Of a stretch of DNA of 11,082 bases, positions 6,941 through 11,082 are shown in pieces. Each line of letters opens with the position of its first letter. Position 1 is the first letter of the stretch. Where the stretch lies: positions 1-11,082 of the forward strand of contig DAOVMD010000060.1 of assembly GCA_030630935.1 (NCBI GenBank), read 5' to 3'. Position numbers and translations under genes: made by a program. Origin of the DNA: Candidatus Mcinerneyibacteriota bacterium. Lineage in GTDB: Bacteria > AUK180 > JAQVHJ01. Below the pieces are notes generated by a model, which was not told where the DNA came from, made no database searches, and worked only from the letters and a program-made list of their open reading frames with translations.

Positions 6941-7465
6941 ATGAATGATATAAGAGAAAAGAAAATAACATGGATTTCGAAGTTTTGTCTTTTTAATTAT
7001 TGGTTATCTATTTTCAGTGCCGTTCTTTTTTTATTTTGCTTAGTATTTTATATTCTCGCTATATTGAGCGGGAAGCTGAACATTCACGGAACATGGATTG
7101 AATTGCCTTTGATAAGCTTGCTATGGATGGGAATGATCTTCTGGATCCTTTCATACTTTATTTTATTCGCCAACGGAGCCCACTTAACGTTTAGCGGAGT
7201 TATCTTATTAATAGCATTAATATTTGGAAAATCTTCAAAAAACCGAGATAAAAAACATTTATTAACATCTCTGGTTATAGGAGTAATTATTTTTTCGATT
7301 GCGCTGTATATTTACCCCTTTGTCATTAATTTGGGAATTACTAGAAAAATAATTGAAGAATTTTTGAACATTTTTTATAATCTCTTTCTTTATATTTTGC
7401 TTATATTTTCTTTTACCGGCTTGTTTTTTTGTAATAAAAAAATGAATTTAAGACCCAAAAAGTAA
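6941..7465 (+). CDS. Multi-pass integral membrane protein, full-length member of a local family
   Basis: The protein has 174 residues, very hydrophobic, with about five membrane segments (~20-42, ~58-78, ~80-96, ~106-130, ~143-164). A basic loop at ~97-107 (K-S-S-K-N-R-D-K-K-H) should face the cytosol. I recognise no family. It is the only intact copy of a protein whose broken relatives lie at 73-279 and 299-619. Residues ~63-132 are best conserved, so a functional core may lie there. The start is ATG 6941 (M-N-D-I), preceded by a weak AGGG. The upstream gene also begins M-N-D-I because the two start regions are duplicates. Nine bases separate its stop from the next promoter's -35 box, and there is no terminator between them. 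Confidence 0.7.
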   Translation: MNDIREKKITWISKFCLFNYWLSIFSAVLFLFCLVFYILAILSGKLNIHGTWIELPLISLLWMGMIFWILSYFILFANGAHLTFSGVILLIALIFGKSSKNRDKKHLLTSLVIGVIIFSIALYIYPFVINLGITRKIIEEFLNIFYNLFLYILLIFSFTGLFFCNKKMNLRPKK

Positions 7466-7474
7466 AGTTATTCC

Positions 7475-7503
7475 TTGACAAACTTAATAAATTATTTTAT
7501 AAT
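7475..7503 (+). promoter_or_regulatory. Perfect-consensus promoter for the repeat lipoprotein
   Basis: TTGACA at 7475-7480, a 17-base spacer, TATAAT at 7498-7503. The start would fall at ~7510. The leader carries AGGAGG at 7531-7536, ten bases before ATG 7547. An in-frame ATG at 7511 sits at the transcription start itself and lacks a ribosome-binding site, so it is not the start. Confidence 0.85.
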
Positions 7504-7546
7504 ATAGATTATGTATAATCTTAAAAAAACAGGAGGAAGCAAACTT

Positions 7547-8956
7547 ATGAAGAAGTTAATCAGTTTGACTTTAGTGTTAGTTTTCCTGGGTGTGTTTATT
7601 GTAGGATGTGGTAAGCCACAACCGCCCGCACCGGCACCTACCCCCACACCGGCGCCAACCCCGGCACCGACCCCAGCCCCAACACCCGTACCGGATACTC
7701 AAGCTTCACTTAAACTTGACAAGACCACATTTGCACCGGGAGAGGAGATCAATCTTACATTTTTTGCATCTGCAAAATGTGAGAAAAATGCTTGGATAGG
7801 TATCATCCCGTCTACTATTTCTCATGGCAGCGAGTCAGAGAATGATAAACATGACGTGAGCTATAAATATCTTAAAGGGCAAAAATCAGGCGTTTTAAAA
7901 TTTAAAGCCCCTACCAAACCCGGAAATTACGATTTCAGGTTGAATAGTACTGACAGTAACGGCGTAGAGCTTACCTATATTGCTTTTACCGTTGGCACAA
8001 CAACCCCAACCCCAACCCCGACTCCAACCGGTACGGCTTCAATTAAGCTTGAGAAGACCACATTTGCACCGGGCGAAGAGATCAAGGTTACATTTGTTGC
8101 ATCAGCTGATTGCAAGAGCAATGCCTGGCTTGGAATTGTCCCGTCAAGAATTGCTCATGGCAGTGAAGCGGAGAATGATAAGCATGATTTAAGATACAAA
8201 TACCTTAAAGGTAAAAAATCAGGTGTTTTAATTTTCAAAGCCCCTACCAAACCCGGTAATTATGATTTCAGATTAAATAATACCGATAGTAATGGTAAGG
8301 AAGTTGCATATACTTCTTTCGTAGTAGGTTCAAAAACCACTGTCCCTTCAGGAGCAGCAACACTTAAGTTGGACAAGAAGGTTTTTAATCCTATGGAAGT
8401 TATGACAATAAAGTATACTACCCCAACAGGTTTCAAATCAACCGCATGGATCGGGATTATTCCTTCAAGGATTCCACACGGTAATGAAGCAACGAATGAT
8501 AAGCACGATATTCGCTATAGATATCTCAAGGGCAAAACCTCGGGTGTTTTAACCCTTAAAGCCCCGAACAAACCAGGTAATTGGGATGTTAGAATGAATA
8601 ATGCAGGTAAGGAATATACTTCTATTTCATTTGTAGTTCGTGGTTCAGACCCTAAAGGCCCGACACTTAAATTGGATAAAACAGTATATGCTCCCGGTGA
8701 AGAGATCACGATTACATATACTGCTCCGGGACACTATCCACAGAATGCTTGGATTGGAATTATTCCATCACATATTAATCATGGTAACGAATCTGAGAAC
8801 GATAAGCATGATGTTAGATATAGATACCTGAAGAAGAAAACTTCCGGCGTTATCAAGTTCAAAGCACCCACAAAAAAAGGTAAGTGGGATGTTAGAATGA
8901 ATGATTCAGATAACAACGGCAAAGAAGTTGCTTACGTTACATTTGAAGTAAAATAA
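7547..8956 (+). CDS. Lipoprotein with a Pro-rich linker and four ~95-residue beta-rich repeat domains
   Basis: The protein has 469 residues. MKKLISLTLVLVFLG begins a lipoprotein signal ending in the lipobox I-V-G-C with C21 as the lipidated residue, so it is anchored to a membrane and exported. A Pro/Ala/Thr linker (24-50) follows, then four homologous domains at about 53-150, 164-261, 270-364 and 372-469. Each begins L-K-L-D-K/E-x-x-(F/Y)-x-P and ends in F-x-V. Each holds A-W-(I/L)-G-I-(I/V)-P-S, H-G-(S/N)-E, an invariant N-D-K-H-D, Y-(K/R)-Y-L-K and S-G-V. A second P-T linker joins domains 1 and 2. The pattern suggests an Ig-like or carbohydrate-binding beta-sandwich. The invariant H, E, D and H could bind metal or ligand (inference). 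I cannot name the domain. Function may be surface adhesion or binding. The gene has its own promoter, AGGAGG and terminator, so it is a single-gene transcription unit. Confidence 0.8.
   Translation: MKKLISLTLVLVFLGVFIVGCGKPQPPAPAPTPTPAPTPAPTPAPTPVPDTQASLKLDKTTFAPGEEINLTFFASAKCEKNAWIGIIPSTISHGSESENDKHDVSYKYLKGQKSGVLKFKAPTKPGNYDFRLNSTDSNGVELTYIAFTVGTTTPTPTPTPTGTASIKLEKTTFAPGEEIKVTFVASADCKSNAWLGIVPSRIAHGSEAENDKHDLRYKYLKGKKSGVLIFKAPTKPGNYDFRLNNTDSNGKEVAYTSFVVGSKTTVPSGAATLKLDKKVFNPMEVMTIKYTTPTGFKSTAWIGIIPSRIPHGNEATNDKHDIRYRYLKGKTSGVLTLKAPNKPGNWDVRMNNAGKEYTSISFVVRGSDPKGPTLKLDKTVYAPGEEITITYTAPGHYPQNAWIGIIPSHINHGNESENDKHDVRYRYLKKKTSGVIKFKAPTKKGKWDVRMNDSDNNGKEVAYVTFEVK
7703..8953 (+). repeat. Four tandem domain-length repeats within the lipoprotein gene
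   Basis: Units at about 7703-7996, 8036-8329, 8354-8638 and 8660-8953. Units 1 and 2 resemble each other most (both K-T-T-F-A-P-G-E-E-I and F-K-A-P-T-K-P-G-N-Y-D-F-R-L). Units 3 and 4 share W-D-V-R-M-N and Y-R-Y-L-K. Unit 3 is slightly shorter because it lacks the D-S-N-G turn. This suggests domain duplication within the gene, probably in more than one step. Confidence 0.8.
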
Positions 8957-8987
8957 CTTCTTAGTTTTTAATTATTAATAACTTAAG

Positions 8988-9025
8988 CAGACCTCGTTTC
9001 TTGTAGACGGGGTCTGTTTCTTTTT
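8988..9025 (+). terminator. Intrinsic terminator of the lipoprotein gene
   Basis: CAGACCTCGT (8988-8997) pairs with ACGGGGTCTG (9007-9016) over ten positions, one of them a T-G wobble, across a nine-base loop, and is followed directly by TTTCTTTTT (9017-9025). It is about 30 bases after the stop codon and correctly oriented for the plus strand. Confidence 0.9.
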
Positions 9026-9060
9026 GTCTAATTGTTCCCTGTTAATTAATACATTTATTG

Positions 9061-9092
9061 TTGCACGATTGGTCAATTGGCCAATCGTGCAA
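9061..9092. repeat. Near-perfect 32-base palindrome between convergent genes
   Basis: TTGCACGATTGG (9061-9072) is the reverse complement of CCAATCGTGCAA (9081-9092), and the centre also pairs except for one T-G position. There is no T-run on either side, so it is not a standard intrinsic terminator. It could be a protein-binding operator or a mobile REP-like sequence; its neighbours do not tell. Confidence 0.6.
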
Positions 9093-9152
9093 CTGAAAAC
9101 AATGTTTTTAATAACGATTTATAGATACGTCCATATCCGGCTTGCTTCCGAA

Positions 9153-9174
9153 TAATAGCCTCTCTATGCTATTA
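9153..9174. other. Hairpin overlapping the rsgA stop codon
   Basis: TAATAGC (9153-9159) pairs with GCTATTA (9168-9174) across an eight-base loop; the right arm includes the rsgA stop codon. On the minus strand no T-run follows, so it could stabilise or weakly terminate the rsgA transcript, but I do not call it a terminator. Confidence 0.3.
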
Positions 9175-10278
9175 CCATTTCTGTCTGCGCTTCTTCTTGT
9201 TTCTCTTTGCGATCTCTTTTTTCATATCCTTTTTTCTCTGGACAAAAGCACGGTGTTTCTTTCTTCTTTCAAAGAAATGGATTTCTTTCTGTAATTTGAG
9301 ATAGCTTCTGTACCTTCCTTCATCAAGAGTTCCATCTTCAAGAGCTGAGTTTACTGCGCAGCCAGGTTCATTATTATGCCGACAGTTTTTAAATTTACAC
9401 TGTCTGATAATCTTTTCAATTTCATCAAAGACAACAGAGATTGATCCTGAAATATCTTCGCTAACCTGTAACCCCCGGATTCCTGGAGTGTCGATAATTA
9501 TTCCACCAGCGGGAAGAAAGTGCATTGACTTGGTAGAAGTTGTATGACGGCCTTTTCCGTCTTCTCTGATACTCTTAACAGCAATTTTGTTATTTTGCAG
9601 AAGAGTATTTATTAAAGTAGACTTACCTACTCCAGATGATCCGACAATAACGGAAGTCTTGCCAAACGTGAAATAATTCTGAAGTTCTTCAATTCCTTGT
9701 CCTGAAATTGAACTGACAATATGTATCTCCACATTATGAAACGCTTGATAGACCATAGAGATGTACCCCTGAATCTTAGAACATAAATCGGCCTTACTAA
9801 GGATCACGACCGGAACCGCATTGCTATTAAGAATCATCGTGATGTATCTCTCAAGACGTCTCGGATTAAACTCCTGGTTTAAGGATGTTATTAAAAACAC
9901 AGTATCAACGTTCGCAGCAATAGGCTGACTGTCACTTGAAACACTACTTGACCGGTGACCATCAACGGACTTTCGAGTAAGAAGACTCTTTCTCGGTAGG
10001 ACCTTCTCGATGATCGCATGATTCCCTGAAACCAAGTCTTTTATGGTTGCGCTTCTAATTAGAACCCAATCCCCGACGGTAGGGAAATCAATTGATTTTG
10101 TAGTTTTAAATCGGAATTTTCCTGAAATGATTGCAGAGAATTCTCCTAATTCGTTCCGGATATGAAACTCACTTCTTTGCTCTTCAGTTACACGGGCAAC
10201 TGAAAATTCGGAAAACTCTTCCTCAGAAACAGAGCTCTGAAAAAAAGTATTCCAACCTATTTTTATTAATGAATTCAT
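9172..10278 (-). CDS. rsgA: Ribosome small-subunit-dependent GTPase A
   Basis: The 368-residue protein is a circularly permuted GTPase acting in late 30S subunit maturation (family knowledge). An N-terminal OB-fold (~25-100, with F-P-T-V-G-D-W-V) precedes the permuted G domain. That domain runs G4 S-K-A-D (161-164; S in place of the usual N), S-S-I-S-G (189-193), G1 GSSGVGKST (213-221), G2 G-R-H-T-T (243-247) and G3 D-T-P-G (263-266). The zinc knuckle is C294, C299, H301, C307. The C-terminal ~30 residues are very rich in Lys/Arg, likely for rRNA contact. It is longer than B. subtilis-type RsgA but fits the ~350-residue subtype. I chose ATG 10278 because family homology begins there and AAAGGAG lies upstream, although with a long 12-base spacing. 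In-frame upstream codons (TTG 10398, ATG 10383) would add 35-40 atypical residues. A small ORF overlaps its start. Confidence 0.9.
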   Translation of the reverse strand: MNSLIKIGWNTFFQSSVSEEEFSEFSVARVTEEQRSEFHIRNELGEFSAIISGKFRFKTTKSIDFPTVGDWVLIRSATIKDLVSGNHAIIEKVLPRKSLLTRKSVDGHRSSSVSSDSQPIAANVDTVFLITSLNQEFNPRRLERYITMILNSNAVPVVILSKADLCSKIQGYISMVYQAFHNVEIHIVSSISGQGIEELQNYFTFGKTSVIVGSSGVGKSTLINTLLQNNKIAVKSIREDGKGRHTTSTKSMHFLPAGGIIIDTPGIRGLQVSEDISGSISVVFDEIEKIIRQCKFKNCRHNNEPGCAVNSALEDGTLDEGRYRSYLKLQKEIHFFERRKKHRAFVQRKKDMKKEIAKRNKKKRRQKW

Positions 10279-10450
10279 TTTCTTTATTAACTCCTTTGTT
10301 ATTATTTGTGGAACCTCTAATTTTTTGGTTCCAATGAAATTTCTTGGAGACATATTGTAAAATGTCCCTACTATTATCAGCATTTTTAAAGTTTTCAAAC
10401 ATAATATTTCCTCCTTTAATTGATTTTTGTGTTAAATGAAACGCTTTCAT
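10223..10450 (-). CDS. Small ORF with strong ribosome-binding sites overlapping the rsgA start
   Basis: ATG 10450 follows AGGAGG (10460-10455) by four bases. A second ATG in the same frame at 10402 follows AAAGGAGG (10417-10410) by seven. They give 75 or 59 residues (starts MKAFHLTQKS or MFENFKNADN), polar, Asn/Lys-rich, with no signal or domain I recognise. The frame runs 56 bases into rsgA in another frame, so its last ~18 residues are a by-product of rsgA coding. Two good ribosome-binding sites argue that ribosomes load here. It may be a leader peptide coupling translation to rsgA, a remnant of a displaced gene, or a real small protein. Confidence 0.35.
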   Translation of the reverse strand: MKAFHLTQKSIKGGNIMFENFKNADNSRDILQYVSKKFHWNQKIRGSTNNNKGVNKENEFINKNRLEYFFSELCF

Positions 10451-10497
10451 TTTTCCTCCTTTTGTTTTAATTCCGGTTAATGTAAATTAGATGATTA

Positions 10498-10680
10498 GGT
10501 TGGTTCTTATTCTATTGAGATGTGCTATGATATGGCTCTACAATAAACTATACCATTTAAATCCTTTTGATTTTTTTAAATATTCTTTTGAATGTCTCTA
10601 TTGTGGTGTGAAAAAAACTTAATTAACCTCAAAAGAGGCATAACTTTTTATGTCTTCTGAACTAGCAGAAAGAACCAACC
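10498..10680. repeat. 11-base perfect inverted repeat in the rsgA upstream region
   Basis: GGTTGGTTCTT (10498-10508) and AAGAACCAACC (10670-10680) are exact reverse complements 161 bases apart. One arm lies inside the 31-codon ORF and the other downstream of the T-run, so in a read-through RNA they could pair across it. The DNA between (10509-10610) is AT-rich, and I see no gene in it. Confidence 0.45.
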
Positions 10681-10750
10681 CGCAGTATTCTACTGCAATG
10701 GCAATGTCTAACATAAAAGCCTCCTTTAAGATTTTAAGGTTAATTAATTA
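10611..10750 (-). ncRNA. Predicted ~140-nt structured RNA (small RNA or attenuating leader)
   Basis: Transcribed right to left from the promoter at 10785-10757. Its first bases (10747-10737, TTAATTAACCT) pair with its last (10629-10619). Inside, 10730-10719 pairs with 10639-10628 (twelve positions, two wobbles; the innermost three compete with the outer stem), and 10718-10710 pairs with 10654-10646 (one wobble). A small hairpin, GCAGTA/TACTGC with a three-base loop, sits at 10696-10682. Seven T (10617-10611) follow the closing stem after one base, as in an intrinsic terminator. An alternative local hairpin (CCTC-TTTT-GAGG, 10638-10627) would release the inner arm. The stem contains the Shine-Dalgarno and start codon of the 31-codon ORF. 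6S-like regulator, attenuator and dual-function RNA are all possible; I do not recognise a known family. Confidence 0.5.
10619..10714 (-). CDS. 31-residue small ORF with ideal ribosome-binding site
   Basis: ATG 10714 follows a full AAAGGAGG (10727-10720) by five bases. The peptide starts MLDIAIAVEYCGLVLSAS and ends DIKSYASFEVN: a moderately hydrophobic N-terminal half, one Cys and an acidic/polar tail, with no match I know. The TAA stop lies in the closing stem next to the T-run, so the ORF fills nearly the whole predicted RNA. Such a fit argues for a genuine small-protein gene or leader peptide, but composition alone cannot prove translation. Confidence 0.45.
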   Translation of the reverse strand: MLDIAIAVEYCGLVLSASSEDIKSYASFEVN

Positions 10751-10756
10751 CAGGTA

Positions 10757-10785
10757 ATTATAACACGAGATAATTTTATTGTCAA
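10757..10785 (-). promoter_or_regulatory. Perfect-consensus promoter for the minus-strand small-RNA / rsgA region
   Basis: On the minus strand TTGACA is at 10785-10780, the spacer is 17 bases and TATAAT is at 10762-10757. Transcription should begin at about 10750, just before the first arm of the long stem. I see no other comparable promoter between here and rsgA, so rsgA may depend on read-through from this one. Confidence 0.85.
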
Positions 10786-11082
10786 GAAATTTTACAGAAT
10801 TGATCTAACAATATCAAAACCGTGGACAGAAAAAAGCAAAGGAAAAAAACAAAAGAAAAATCTTTTAACTCTTTAGCAGGTCGACGACCGGAGAGAGGAG
10901 ATCCCGCATTTTACATCGGGAGACGACAAAGAGACTTGTAATGAACTATAGCATCGCTTCGCTTTGCATTGAAGAAGGAATAATTAACAATGACCTTCCT
11001 GCAAAAACAAGGTATCAAAAAAGTGTTTTGATAGCGAGTTTAGGTAAAAAAACAAAATTTTGAAAATTTATTTTTAGGTTCA
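10786..11082. other. Non-coding right end with repeat-like elements
   Basis: I see no credible gene on either strand. Positions ~10820-10945 resemble the reverse strand of 839-910 (shared A-rich tract, GACCGGAGAG/GACCGACAGG-like core, AGACTTGTA end). TCCCG and CGGGA form a 5-bp stem near 10904-10922. CGCTTCGCTTTGCATTGAAG (10954-10973) echoes the 6231 repeat. TATCAAAA (11013-11020) pairs with TTTTGATA (11026-11033) across a five-base loop, with no T-run after it. Confidence 0.4.

Noticed and set aside
7511-7546. ATG 7511 as start of the lipoprotein
   Set aside because: It lies at the predicted transcription start, and the signal peptide begins properly at ATG 7547 behind AGGAGG.
7608-8831. 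Pro/Arg/His-rich ORFs in other frames of the lipoprotein gene
   Set aside because: They are shadows of the repeated coding sequence and lack start signals.
10279-10398. N-terminal extension of RsgA to TTG 10398
   Set aside because: The extra ~40 residues do not resemble RsgA, whose homology starts at M-N-S-L-I-K from ATG 10278.
10611-10750. Identification of the structured RNA as 6S RNA
   Set aside because: Paired ends and size are loosely compatible, but I cannot recognise the conserved central bubble or sequence, so the name is not supported.
11013-11033. Hairpin TATCAAAA/TTTTGATA as a terminator
   Set aside because: There is no T-run after it on the plus strand and no gene before it.
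1-11082. CRISPR array, tRNA or rRNA gene, insertion sequence with transposase
   Set aside because: I saw no regularly spaced direct repeats, no cloverleaf or rRNA-like tracts, and no transposase ORF.

Overview
The window is AT-rich bacterial DNA. Genes have purine-rich Shine-Dalgarno sites and near-perfect housekeeping (sigma70/sigmaA-type) promoters with a 17-base spacer. No gene places the lineage. The low GC, the soluble-adenylyl-cyclase-like signalling protein, the lipoprotein with a Pro/Thr linker and the many small dispersed repeats would suit an uncultivated didermic or candidate-phylum bacterium, but that is inference.

Layout, left to right. Positions 1-800 hold decayed or truncated small genes: two partial copies of a hydrophobic protein whose full-length relative lies at 6941-7465, and a truncated signal-peptide ORF that runs into a 'ctctgcg' repeat. 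Positions 803-1045 are non-coding and carry several dispersed-repeat-like elements. A strong promoter at 1046-1074 begins a plus-strand operon of three genes: an alkaline-phosphatase-superfamily phosphoesterase (1095-1907), a 1295-residue protein with tandem class III cyclase domains, a STAND-type ATPase and TPR repeats (1910-5797), and a VOC/glyoxalase-fold enzyme (5822-6244), whose last codons lie in a dispersed repeat. Three singly promoted plus-strand genes for envelope proteins follow: a pseudopilin-like anchored protein (6491-6904), the multi-pass membrane protein (6941-7465), and a lipoprotein with four ~95-residue repeats (7547-8956), closed by a clear intrinsic terminator. A near-perfect 32-base palindrome follows.

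On the minus strand is rsgA (9172-10278), the ribosome-assembly GTPase. Its upstream region is the most unusual part of the window. A perfect TTGACA-N17-TATAAT promoter (10785-10757) fires into a ~140-nt segment whose two ends are complementary. That segment carries an ideal Shine-Dalgarno and a 31-codon ORF, both buried in the predicted stem, and it ends in a seven-T run. It reads either as an independent small RNA/small-protein gene or as an attenuating leader of the rsgA unit. A second small ORF with strong ribosome-binding sites overlaps the rsgA start. The last ~300 bases hold no recognisable gene.

Working together (inference): the 1095-6244 operon looks like a cyclic-nucleotide signalling unit, pairing a cyclase regulated by ATPase/TPR modules with a metal-dependent phosphoesterase. 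The 6491-8956 genes supply small envelope proteins, apparently each from its own promoter.
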